Assembly: GCA_946811185.2 (NCBI GenBank)
Contig: OX328112.1
Span: 35,643,823-35,707,822 of the forward strand
DNA from: Hippopus hippopus
Taxonomy: Eukaryota > Mollusca > Bivalvia > Cardiida > Cardiidae
Length of the DNA stretch: 64,000 nucleotides
Direction of reading: 5' to 3'
This document shows, piece by piece, positions 52,780-62,689 of the stretch. The translations under genes were made by a program, and so were the position numbers. Below the pieces are notes generated by a model. The model was not told the origin of the DNA and did no database searches. It saw nothing but the letters and a program-made list of their open reading frames with translations. Numbering within the stretch: position 1 is the stretch's first letter; each line of letters begins with the position of its first letter.

Positions 52780-52915
52780 GACCTCCATTGATGGTCTATA
52801 CAGGTCTGTGGCAAAACGATTTATCGCTTCCTTAATTATTACCTCATTTTTGACTAAGTAACGTCCGAATGATAGAAAATGAAATGAACGGACTGGAACC
52901 CAGGCTAGACGTGAA
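52780..52915 (-). repeat. D10 dispersed repeat
   Basis: TATTACCTCATTTTTGACTA and GGCAAAACGATTTATCGC are the inverse of the 43.9 kb copy. Before it is a GAACAGAACAGAACTTTATT phrase. Confidence 0.5.
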
Positions 52916-52939
52916 CAGTCATGTTCAGGGTTATTCAAT

Positions 52940-53141
52940 AAAGATTTCTCTCACCACTGATCATTGTCTCAACGATGGTAATGGGAGAAAGCAGCCAGTG
53001 GCTTGGAAAGAACATCGTGCAGTGTAGTAATAAAAGAAACTCCTGGAAAGCACTGGTATGTGCACTGGCGGCCGCTATGTAACTGAAATAATGTTGAAAA
53101 CGGCGTAAAACACCATAGAATCAACCAATCAATCAATCAAT
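52940..53141 (+). mobile_element. SINE-B, tail half
   Basis: TCTCACCACTGATCATTGTC, AAGCAGCCAGTGGCTTGG and the tail GAAATAATGTTGAAAACGGC to CAATCAATCAATCAATT. Confidence 0.8.
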
Positions 53142-53385
53142 TGAGATTTCAGAACTGTCTTTTGTCAATTTATTCATCATTTTCATTTTTAATCATCACA
53201 ATCATCGGTATCATTACAGCTATCAGCATCATCATTTTTCATGTTTTACTTGTTCTGAAAACAACATTCTGAAAAATACTTTTTTGGGGGGGTGGGTAAG
53301 ATTTTTTTTTTATTTGAATGTGTGCCTTCATGTTTCACCTTCACAAACTAAAAATACAGTTATTATTATTATTATTTTTATTATT

Positions 53386-53545
53386 ATCATTATTTATTTT
53401 CTACCAGCGACTAACACTTGGACCGACCACACAATATCAGGTTGTCATCTTCACAATATTTTCCGTACTTTAAAATGGTATGATTTAAATTTGAATGATT
53501 TTCACGTTATTCTTCAATTTTTCAACGATTCCAAATTGTACTTTG
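53386..53545 (+). repeat. D8 dispersed repeat
   Basis: CCAGCGACTAACACTTGGAC, ACAATATCAGGTTGTCATC and AATGGTATGATTTAAATTTG; preceded by an ATT run. Confidence 0.55.
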
Positions 53546-53582
53546 TGACAAAGAGTTGAACAAAACAACATCAGAATGATTC

Positions 53583-53752
53583 GTTTGCGTTTATTTTCTG
53601 CATGTCGAAGGACTATTCTACCTCCAGATTCCAAATTAAATTGGTTGTTAGACAAAATGGATTTTATAGTTGTATAGTTTTGTGACGAATTGCTTTGTAT
53701 AATTCATCACAGATATGCATTAAACCCTCTTTTTTCCAGAGCGCAGCTAATT
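53583..53752 (-). mobile_element. HP2 element, one half
   Basis: TTTCTGCATGTCGAAGGACT to CCAGAGCGCAGCTAATTT; the hairpin and other half are absent. Confidence 0.6.
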
Positions 53753-54414
53753 TAAAATATCCTAAAAAGATTTGAAAGCATCTTAGAATTGTTGGTAAAA
53801 AAAACCCGTGTGATCAAGATTCTAAAAGTATCAAAGCGATCCATTCCGTGTCTAATTTCCCGTGCCGTGCCTCACTCGACCCTATTGTATGTTTTATAGA
53901 GGAACTATATGGACCATGCTCTGTGAAAAGGGGGTTAAAGTATTTGTAAAAAGTACCGACTCAGGTCAGCCTGCGCAGTCCGCGCAGGCTGACCTCAGCC
54001 GAAACTTTTTGCTTTTGGTAAATTTTCAGCAAGTCAAAGGACCAGCGTATCTCATGATTTAGTACATCATTATACAAAACGGATTTTATAGATCTATAAT
54101 ACTGAGATGACTTGCATCACCCAGATAGATTAAGCCCCCTTTCCACAGAGCATGGGTCAGGAGTATAATGTGATATTATGTGATGACAGGCTTTATATAA
54201 TGCATCACGGAGATGATGCATGAACTCCTCTTTTCCCAGAACACAGTTCATTTAAAATATTCCTAGAAAAAAAGGTCGAAAACAGGTTAGAGTGGTCGGC
54301 GAAGGCAGCCCCTGAGATCAGAATTCAAAGAAAACCAAAGCGATTCTTTCCGGGCCTAATTTCCCGTGCCGTGCCTCACCCGACCCTATCGCATGTTTTA
54401 TAGAGGAACTATAT
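53690..54414. repeat. Direct segmental duplication separated by an HP2
   Basis: 53690-53911 and about 54182-54414 share the order GCATCAC-type HP2 end, TTTAAAATAT, AAAGCGAT, CTAATTTCCCGTGCCGTGCC and TTTTATAGAGGAACTATAT. The HP2 copy at 53912-54160 lies between the two. Confidence 0.75.
53912..54160 (-). mobile_element. HP2 element, full length
   Basis: GGACCATGCTCTGTGAAAAG to CACAGAGCATGGGTC. The hairpin CAGCCTGCGCAGTCCGCGCA is intact at about 53969-53994. Confidence 0.75.
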
Positions 54415-54605
54415 TTTGATGGTGGCGATTTATTAATTTAGGAACGTTGTTTCTCCCCCGATAAAAGATAATATACATTCTTATCGAGCGGATAATTAAT
54501 ATTTTTCATAAATAAACTGTATGAGTCAAGATTGTATAGAGTGATTCATAGAGCCCTAGATTTTTAACAAGAGCCAACATTCATGTACTTTTACTTTTTT
54601 TTTAC

Positions 54606-54809
54606 TTTTATCCTGTTATATAACAGGACTGAAACTTTCAAGCCGTCGGTAAAAACCCAAATTTTGCTCTTTCAAAGATTTTTTTTGGGGAAAAGATATC
54701 TCCTTATCGGACAGTGTAGGTCAAAGATCAGACTGCACGTCTGTGCAGTCTGATCTTGATCTACACTGTCCGCAAAAGGTCCTTGAGTCGCACGTAGCAG
54801 TCTAAGGGT
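54606..54809 (+). mobile_element. HP1 element, full length
   Basis: TTTTATCCTGTTATATAACA to AGCAGTCTAAGGG; the hairpin at about 54705-54772 is intact. Confidence 0.75.
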
Positions 54810-54963
54810 GTTTGAAAAGTAATCGAAACAATGTCAGAACTTTTTCAGATGAAACTTGGTTCAAGAATATTTTGCTATGCTGTAATTTACAAAGTACAAA
54901 GTAAGCCTAAATACACTGATGCGAAATCTCATGTCCGACTACAGCAACGCCGGGTGGCGTTAA

Positions 54964-55568
54964 CCCTACGTTTACACCTTGTTCCCGGCAGCCACGGTAG
55001 CACCGTTTCTGACAACCGTGGACAAAACGGGATTGACGTAATACAACGCAGAGGAACGGAATAAGCAAACTTGATCGGATCAGAACTTACCAGCACGTAA
55101 CAAGCTGTAACAAGACTCAGAGACGATCCGTGTTTGGACGTGGAAGTCCCTTTTTCACCGGTATCGATCAGGCCGTAGTAGAACGCAACGATCAACCTGT
55201 TCCTCTACGGTCTGTTAGGTTTCTCATCAGCACCGGGACTGCCGTGGCAAATTTTTTGACAGTCAAAAGATCTGGCACGGCAATCCCGGCGATCACGGTC
55301 TGACAAGTTTGCTTATCCCGTTCCTCTGCACTGTATTACGTCAATCCCGTTTTGTCCACGGTTGCCAGAAACGTGGTTGCTGTGGCTGCCGGGAACATGG
55401 TGTAAACGTAGGGTTCCCTCCACGGCTTATCACGGATACCGTGAGCTACCGTAAAGAGACTGAACTAAACTTGGTAAATAGAGTAAAAACGAACAAAATC
55501 TAGTGGTACACCACGTTACGGACAAACGGGGCTGCCGTGGCTGCCGGGAACATGGTGTAAACGTAGGG
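54964..55568. mobile_element. GC-rich foldback element with CCC/GGG ends
   Basis: CCCTACGTTTACACCTTGTT follows TTAA at 54960-54963. The inverse of the first 110 bp lies at 55303-55413, and a second copy of the end (TGCCGGGAACATGGTGTAAA) at about 55535-55568. The core is markedly richer in GC than its surroundings and holds small palindromes (GACTGCCGTGG/GGCACGGCAATC). TTAA plus CCC..GGG suggests piggyBac-type mobilisation. No transposase. Confidence 0.7.
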
Positions 55569-56039
55569 TAAGCGAGAAAAACACATTCCTTAAATTCATT
55601 CCAGCAACTTTTCGAACACCCCTGATACTCGTATTTTCTTTCTTTAATAGATAGAAAAAATAGTATGAGTAAACTTGGGGTGGGAGTCGGGGAGAAAATA
55701 TAATCATATCTATTATCTGTAACATTTGAAACAAAATTGCAGGAACATCCTTTGCTAGTATTACTTTTCCTTCAGTTGACTTGAAAAGTCCATTTCGCTC
55801 GACTGGATCCAAATTACGTATTTGTTTAAGACTCAACTACCTAATAACGTGTTACGTGATCCCCGCAGATGGCCAGAAACCCGCACTGTAAACTATAAAT
55901 TTTGTCACTAAGTATCGATAGGGAAACTCGATAGTGTAGTTACAGCTAGACATGGGTGCAAACTGAAATATTATATACTCACATAATAATTATCCTTGTA
56001 GAAATGGGTAGGCCGACTCTTTAACCCGAAAAAAAAAAA
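55569..56039. other. No gene recognised
   Basis: AT-rich with poly-A at about 56027-56042. Confidence 0.45.
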
Positions 56040-56185
56040 AAATTTAAGACTTGTCTTAATCAAAAGAATTTTGCAGACACAAATAAAATGTGGCTTAGTA
56101 GATGGAAAATCCATTTCGAAGGGTAAATATTGTTGGGAATAAATCTACTTACCAGCATTTTCTCTTTCCCTACTACTTTTCTTTT
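56040..56185 (-). mobile_element. HP4 remnant
   Basis: AAGACTTGTCTTAATCAAAA, TTTGCAGACACAAATAAAAT and CTTACCAGCATTTTCTCTTT. Confidence 0.5.
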
Positions 56186-57207
56186 CTGTCTGATACTTTT
56201 CGGAAATACGTGTCCGTGGCCATGAATATTTCATCAAAATCCGAATTACTGTTGACTAACATGTATTTTCAGTGAGAAAGAAAATGAATTACATAAGGAA
56301 AACTATAATGGTAGAAGGTGAGGTTACTGGAGCTATTTATTTCAATATTGTTAGTGTTTGTCACCTGAATTTCAAGTTGTAGCTCGCAAAATATAGTGGG
56401 GGTATTTTTTTTTTGCTAAATTTTCGGTGACGTCGCCGTTAACATCAGTGTGAAAAAAGTTTATCAAAAAAAAAATGATCAATTTTTTTAAAAAAGCTGT
56501 AGTTATATAATATTACATGGTATCGAGTTTGAAAATATATAGTTCAGTGTTAAATTCATTTTGCTTTATTTCCATATCAGTTTCATAATTATAGCTTCAG
56601 TATTTAACCCGTACTCAAATAAAAGTACAGTTGGAAATACATGTAAGTCAACTGGGATTGGGACTTTGATGATGATATACTCGTATTTATTTTCTCTAAT
56701 AGTAGATGACTAACACTGTCTTGACAATTGACGGTATCACTGCTTGTAATGTGCAATTTGTCTTTTTTTTATGATCTAAGACATAAGTTCATAGATAAAT
56801 ACGTGTACTATAGAATGAAACTAAGTGTATTAAAATTTACTCACTTCAGGCCAAAAGAAAACTTTGACAAATCTTGCCCTTTTTTGTAAATACGCCTTTT
56901 TATAAAGAAATCAGTTCATGATACAGTAAGCATCTCTCTCAGTCTTTTTTTTTAATACACTGTTTTTTGGACTACAATTTTCAACGATATGCATAGTTTA
57001 CCATGTGTTGATTGTAAAATGAGTATGTATACTTGTGCCCATAAATGAAGTTATTATTATAATTATTAATTTGTTAAGTCTCAAAAGCGTTCAGTACCAA
57101 AGCGTTGGATTATTTTATGTCTTGCAGTAAAACACTTTTAAGGCATCACATCATTTCGCCACAATGTTTTAGACATTATATTCGTGCACCAAATTTGTAG
57201 TTATATA
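56186..57207. other. No gene or repeat recognised
   Basis: The longest quiet AT-rich stretch of the right half; several poly-T runs only. Confidence 0.5.
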
Positions 57208-57473
57208 TGAGCAAATGCTCTGACAAATGGGGGCTTAATGGATCTCCGTGATCCATGGTACCAAGCAAGTCATCACATACTTATGGATCCATGATTTCCT
57301 TTTTTTTCTTAACAACCAACTTAATCATGAGATAGACCGGTCCTTGGGCATACAGAAAATTGACCGATAGCGAAAAGTTTCGGCACTGGTCAGCCTGCGC
57401 GGACTGCGCAGGCTGACCTGGGTCGATACTTTTCGCAGATGCATTAAGCCCCCTTTTCGCAGAGCATGGCTCA
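57208..57473 (+). mobile_element. HP2 element, full length, intact hairpin
   Basis: GAGCAAATGCTCTGACAAAT to GAGCATGGCTCAAATAT. Arms CAGCCTGCGC and GCGCAGGCTG with loop GGACT at about 57391-57415. Confidence 0.8.
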
Positions 57474-57549
57474 AATATTTACCGACCACATTTCACAGGA
57501 ATGCTGTTAATGTCGTCTGCTTTAAACTTGTCGGGGTAAATGAGTTCTC

Positions 57550-58035
57550 CAAGAATTCTTTTAGCTCTGTGCCAAACGACAAAATTTCACACCTGTCCAA
57601 ATTGAAAGCAGTTGCAGACGATAAAGTAAGTGTGTCTTAAAGGGGGTCTTATTTTATAGACCGGCCCGAATAGCTGAGCTGGTAGAGTGTAGGACTTGTA
57701 AACGTCAAGTCTAGGGCCACATGAGGGTGTGGGTTTGAGTCCGATGGCCGACAATCTAAAATTACTAACGACCTTTCAAATAAGAAGCTAAACTGAGGTC
57801 CCGTATGACGGTGCTATACACTGAGCAAGTTAGAGAACCAGGCATAACTTAGGATGGGTTTCGTCCTGTATCTTGCACTATCCCGCGTAACATAAATAAC
57901 AGCCGTCAGGGGGCGTCGCCCATATGGGCAAACGGTGGCGACGATAAATTAACGGAAAATCAATCAATCGTATTTTATAGGATAGAAAATCTTGTACAAA
58001 AAGGAGTCAAAACTGCTAACCAGGCCCAAGTGACG
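57550..58035 (-). mobile_element. HP4 element split by SINE-A
   Basis: CTCTGTGCCAAACGACAAAA to TATTTTATAG, resuming at 57971 with TATTTTATAGGATAGAAAAT and a decayed hairpin. Confidence 0.75.
57660..57970 (+). mobile_element. SINE-A, full length, with 10-bp target duplication
   Basis: TATTTTATAG at 57650-57659 and 57971-57980 brackets it. Box A is TAGCTGAGCTGG, box B is decayed to GGTTTGAGTCC, and the conserved middle is CTAAACTGAGGTCCCGTATG. The tail is AATCAATCAATCG. Confidence 0.92.
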
Positions 58036-58132
58036 ACATATGAAGAAGAATATATGTCAATCATGGCCAGACTGTACTCAGAGTCTATATTCCGAAAGCA
58101 ATATTGCAGGTTCTTACCAGAAAAAAAAAAAC

Positions 58133-58391
58133 AGGTCTGCAGAAATAGGATTTAAGGCATCTGCAAACAGTTTCGATCGATGTTAGCCTGCGCAGTTCGC
58201 GCAGGCTAACATCGATCGAAACTGTTTGATATTTATAAATTTTCTGCATATCAAAGACCTTTCTACCTGATGATTTAGAAAGTTGTTAGACAAAATTGAT
58301 TTCATGGATCCATAATTATGTGATGATTTTGTTTGGTATAATGTAACACGGAGATGCATTTAGCCCTCTTTAGTCAGAACATCACTTACAT
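58133..58391 (-). mobile_element. HP2 element with extended perfect stem
   Basis: The hairpin CAGTTTCGATCGATGTTAGC and exact inverse at about 58166-58228 forms a stem of about 29 bp, longer than in other copies. Confidence 0.75.
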
Positions 58392-58917
58392 ATTTTCTTT
58401 GGTTCTTGGAAAAGCAATGGGGAACATTCCTGTAAATTAAATTATCTCCCTTGCCAGATAAAAACTTAGGGTAACCAAATAACAGATTGGTCCTTTCACC
58501 TGTATTCCTCTGTTTTTATCCTTGGTTCCCTTGGGGATGTTGCGATAAATATAACAATGATTTATGATGTATGTGTAAGGTCTGCATGTAATTCAAATCA
58601 AATTCTGTTCTTAATCATCAGGAACTACGTACATATCAATTTGTAAAACAATTTAACTAGATTTACTTGATATAATATCTCAAGAACATAGCTATTCAGT
58701 GCAAGAAAATCAAGGATAAAATCCAAGTAATCCCCTTATCTGGACCAATGTAGTATTGGAGTGGAACCAAGGGAAATAACTGAAGAATGGCCCTCATTGC
58801 TTTCAATTTTTTATCTACTAAACCCTAGGATGTGTGTCAAATAAAGTAGAAGTAACTCATCAAAAGAAAAAACTGATGAAAATTTTAGTCACCAGAACTT
58901 AGGTTGAATAGGTGAAT
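58392..58917. other. No gene or repeat recognised
   Basis: AT-rich; no supported feature. Confidence 0.45.
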
Positions 58918-59005
58918 GCACGAGAAAATATTGTGGCAAAAGCAGAAATTGCTCGTTACGAGCAATTTTTGCTTTTGCTACAATGTTTTCAAAAGTAGTC
59001 TCTGC
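58918..59005. mobile_element. HP4-like hairpin, variant sequence
   Basis: GCAAAAGCAGAAATTGCTCG and exact inverse at about 58933-58980, flanked by AAAATATTGTG and CAATGTTTTCAAAAG as in HP4. Confidence 0.6.
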
Positions 59006-59216
59006 AAAACACACACACAAAGAAATGACTTCTACAGGAATTAATTGAGCTAACCACCATTATACATGAACACCTATTTACCACCCAGCTCTATGTTTTA
59101 TCTGAGTCACAAATCTGTATACAAGTGTATTGAGTTACGTCCTAATTAACGTATTACTGGAACACACTTTACCGTGTTGGGCAAATAAAATCACTTTATG
59201 GTAGCAGTTGAGCATA

Positions 59217-59275
59217 ATTGATTGATTGATTGATTGATTGATTCATGCATTCATTCATTCATTCAAACATTTATT
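59217..59275. repeat. ATTG/ATTC microsatellite
   Basis: ATTG units followed by ATTC units, merging with the tail of SINE-B. Confidence 0.9.
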
Positions 59276-59540
59276 CATTAGTGTTTTACGCCTTTTTTAA
59301 CATGATTCACTGGCGGCGGCCAGTGCACCTATCCATGATTTCTTTGAGTTTCTGTTACCGTTACTTCGCACAATATTTTTCCAAAACTCTTGGTTGCTTT
59401 TCCACATAACAATGAACAGCGGTGAGAGAGGAATGAATCCTGCCGCTATGATTATCATCAATCCTCGGAAAGAAATTGACCAAGCCGTGAATTCGAACCA
59501 GCGACCCTCTATTCTTAAGTCCAGCAGTACCCGGGCTCGG
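59276..59540 (-). mobile_element. SINE-B, near full length
   Basis: Tail, body GGAAAGAAATTGACC and a head with box B GGTTCGAATTC; box A is partly deleted. Confidence 0.8.
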
Positions 59541-59559
59541 CTAGGTGAACATGAAGATG

Positions 59560-59775
59560 AAAGTCAGTATCCACCAACCAAATACCCGAAATTTCTACCT
59601 AATAGAATTGTTGATGTCAAAATTTCCAAATTTTAAATGTAACCTAATTTCTAAATTTTGAAGGAAGGCAATTTATGATTGGCTAAACCGAATGGTTTAG
59701 AAATTGAGTTCCTTTACAACTTAAAAATTCTTGAAAATTAGATTTAGATACAATAAAGGATGGTTGGTTGATTCT
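59560..59775. mobile_element. P9 palindrome, complete but diverged
   Basis: CACCAACCAAATACCC to AAAGGATGGTTGGTTGATTC around GGCTAAACCGAATGGTTTAG. Confidence 0.65.
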
Positions 59776-59939
59776 GCCTGCAGTGAAGTGCGAGCAGCTT
59801 CTTTCTTGCCTGTTAGAACTTTAGATTAATCATGATAGAATCTATATGTCTTTAATAATGAATAAATAAATGAATAAACAACTGAATGAATAAGAAAATA
59901 AGTTAAATAAATGAATGGGTGAATAAATAATTGAATGAA

Positions 59940-60165
59940 TAGTGTTTTCTGCCGCTTTTGACGTTATTTTTGTCATAATTTTCACACCGAAACCTCACAT
60001 ATTCATGTAATACTGTGTCCTGGGTTTCTACAGTACGAGGCTAGGGCTCTGAAGAGTATTGCTCTCGCACACTTCTACGAAAAACTCATTGCTTCCAATG
60101 GGGCTCAAACCGGGGACCTGCAGGCTAGGAGTCCTTCATTTTACCACTGAGCCAGGCAGGACCCA
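59940..60165 (-). mobile_element. SINE-D, full length
   Basis: Minus-strand head GCCTGGCTCAGTGGTAAAAT with box-B-like GGTTTGAGCCC. The body AGCCCTAGCCTCGTAC and tail inverse TCTGCCGCTTTTGACG follow. An ATGA/ATAA run lies before it (59855-59939). Confidence 0.75.
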
Positions 60166-60172
60166 AAAATAA

Positions 60173-60365
60173 GCCCGCGTATGCCGACATGGACATACAT
60201 TTTTTTTTTACTGTTGCTAATTTTTTGCATGTCAAAGAACCAGTCTACCTCACGATTTAGATCTTTGCTAGACAAAATGGATTTTATGGTTTTAAAATTA
60301 TGTGGTGGTTTGTTAGGTATCACGGAGATGCACTGAATCCCATTTGCAAGAGTGCCGTTCATATG
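60173..60365 (-). mobile_element. HP2 element, hairpin half lost
   Basis: TTTTTTGCATGTCAAAGAAC, GACAAAATGGATTTTATGG and GAGTGCCGTTCATAT. Confidence 0.6.
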
Positions 60366-60765
60366 TAACGGCGAACGGCACAATCGCTCACCTCGATTAT
60401 TTCTCCCTATTTTGCGACATTCTTTTCCAAAGTTGGCCACGTACATAACGAAAGAAAAAAGTCGTCTGAAGAAATAAAGGGGTTATATAATAATTTCTGT
60501 AGCGGGTGAAAATTTAGAATTTCTTTTTTTTTGATACACACACAAAAAAAAAAAACGTTAAAAATGGAGTAAAGAGTAAACTTCAGTTAAAACCTTATTT
60601 AGCGTGTCACAGTTAACTGAACAAGTTAATTAGAGTAACGTCCCATTGTGTGAGTCAAAATAACCGTACATGTTATCTGTCTATATCCCTTTACACTGAA
60701 TTTGTCTATTAGTCTATTTGTCTATTATCGAGTCCAGAGAGCCACTGAATTTTGATGTTAACACT
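60366..60765. other. No gene recognised; one donor-bearing minus frame
   Basis: Minus ATG at about 60446 opens 19 codons (MYVANFGKECRKIGRNNRG) to CGAG|GTGAGC. Suggestive only. Confidence 0.25.
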
Positions 60766-60985
60766 TAATCCTAAGGCTGCTTAATCCTAAAGTGTGACTC
60801 ACTGACCTTTTGCGGACAGTGTAGATCAAGATCAGACTGCACAGAACGTGCAGTCTGATCTTGGTTCTACACTGTCCGATAAGGACATACATTTCTCCAA
60901 AAAATATCTTTGAAATAGTAAATTTGGGTTTTTACCATCGGCTTAAAAGTTTCATGTCAATTTTTTAGCATGAATCTTTCCAACG
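60766..60985 (-). mobile_element. HP1 element
   Basis: CTTAATCCTAAAGTGTGACT to GTCAATTTTTTAGCATG; the hairpin at about 60813-60880 is nearly perfect. Confidence 0.75.
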
Positions 60986-60987
60986 TA

Positions 60988-61165
60988 CAGTAAAAAACCG
61001 AAATATAGCATTTCCAAAGTTATTTTTTAAGGGAAAAAATACCTCGTTATCAGATAGTATAGAATCAAGACCAGACTTCGTTTTCTGTGCAGTCTGATCT
61101 TGATCTACACTGGCTACAAAAGCGCCTTGATTTGCTGCTTGTAAGCCAGAGTCGTGAGTTTAAAA
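60988..61165 (+). mobile_element. HP1 element, diverged
   Basis: AAAAAACCGAAATATAGC to GCTGCTTGTAAG; hairpin arms AGAATCAAGACCAGACTTCG imperfect. Confidence 0.65.
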
Positions 61166-61214
61166 CCTAAGATTCGCCGGAATTCTTTTCGACGGATGAT
61201 CAAAATCATTGTAA

Positions 61215-61420
61215 TTCTTTACTCCTTTCTTACTGATTAATACCTCTCTCAGCAGTTTACAAAGCTTCAGCTTTCTTTACGCGGGAAAGCAGCCAGTGGC
61301 TTGGACAGGGTATACAATATTTGTAGGTGTACTAAGTAAACAACCTATAGGTATACATGGATATGTGCGCTTGTTCTCCGCCTTACTAAAGCAATGTTCA
61401 AACGGCGCAAAACACCAAAA
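61215..61420 (+). mobile_element. SINE-B, tail half
   Basis: GGGAAAGCAGCCAGTGGCTT, then AAGCAATGTTCAAACGGCGC and AAAACACC. Confidence 0.65.
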
Positions 61421-61471
61421 CAAAAAGAAAACCCAAAAAACTTACGTCTATTTACCGCAATTAGAAAAAGG

Positions 61472-61691
61472 AGCCATGCTGTATGAAAAGGAGGTTTAAT
61501 ACATCTGAAGTCGACACAGATCAGCCAGCGCAATCCGCGCAGGCCGATCTTGAACAAAAAAAAAATGATGCTGGTCAGTTTTCCTCATGTCAAAGGACCA
61601 TTTCACCTCATGATTCAGTCTATTGTAAGACACAGTAGATTATTATGGATCCATAATAATTACTTGCCCCTTTTCCCAATTCATGGTTCAT
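61472..61691 (-). mobile_element. HP2 element, full length
   Basis: GAGCCATGCTGTATGAAAAG to CCCAATTCATGGTTCATG; hairpin partly decayed (CAGCCAGCGCAATCCGCGCA). Confidence 0.7.
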
Positions 61692-61844
61692 GTTCAAGTT
61701 GTAAAAACAGATTGATACATAGAGCAATTGTTGCATGTTTAAGTAATCGGCCTTTTTCTACTTACCACAACGTTTTTGGAAGGGGGCTTCGTGTTGAAAG
61801 TAGGTCAGTGAACACGACGCACATTTATTAAAGCCTGGAAAAGT

Positions 61845-62010
61845 TAGGCCTTATGCTTGCTAAGCGTGACTCACTGACCATTCGCGGACAGTGTAGAGCA
61901 AGATCAGACTGCACAAAACGTGCAGTCTGATCTTGGATCTACACTGTCCGATAAGGAGATAAATTTATCCATCGGTTTGAAAGTTCCATTTAACTTATTT
62001 AGCAAGCAAA
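61845..62010 (-). mobile_element. HP1 element, head-to-head partner
   Basis: CTTATGCTTGCTAAGCGTGA to TAACTTATTTAGCAAGC; perfect hairpin at about 61884-61951. Confidence 0.8.
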
Positions 62011-62011
62011 A

Positions 62012-62217
62012 ATTTGACCTTATCCGGCTAAATAAGTCAAATGAAACTTTCAAGCCAACAGTAAAACGACGAATAACGCCATTCCAAACTTATATTATAG
62101 AGAAAAATATCTCCGTATCGGACAGTGTAGATCCAAGATCAGACTGCACGTTCTGTGCAGTCTGATCTTGGATCTACACTGTCCGCAAAAGGTCAGTGAG
62201 TCGCGCTTAGCAGGTCA
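62012..62217 (+). mobile_element. HP1 element, head-to-head partner
   Basis: CCTTATCCGGCTAAATAAGT to CGCGCTTAGCAGG; perfect hairpin at about 62118-62186. Confidence 0.8.
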
Positions 62218-62379
62218 AAGATTAAAATATTTAGAACTGTTCAACGAAGTGTATAGATTTGTTCCTTCGCTCAATTAGTTTACTCCCTTCTTTATCTAAA
62301 TATCAACACGTTATCTCAAAAGATCTTCTTACCGAATTATCGGGTGAAAAAATTAGTTTTTATCTTTGTTTTAAACATT

Positions 62380-62610
62380 TCACCGAACAATTTAGTGTTT
62401 TAACGAATCCGAGGAAGAGGCTTTTTGGAAAACATTGTGAGAAAAGGAGAAAATGCTGGTAACCAGCATTTTCTCCTTTTCCCACAATGTTTTTTATCCT
62501 ATGAGAAAACTTATGCTTATTTGTATTAATTTTGAGTTTGTACGTCTGCAGATGCTTTGAATTTGGGAAAGTCTAAAATTAATCGTGTGGGAAAAGATTA
62601 ACTTGACCCA
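62380..62610 (+). mobile_element. HP4 element, full length
   Basis: CACCGAACAATTTAGTG to TCGTGTGGGAAAAGATTAA. The hairpin with tip GCTGGTAACCAGC is at about 62430-62495. Confidence 0.75.
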
Positions 62611-62689
62611 TTTCTTTACAGGCTAAATTGCAAATTTCAAATCTTGCGACTCGCATCTTTTATCTCCTTCGTGAGTTTGTTTTGCTTGT

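Noticed and set aside
55085..55195. First exon ending in GTGCTG|GTAAGT
   Set aside because: No ATG in any frame that reaches the donor, and it lies inside a foldback transposon.
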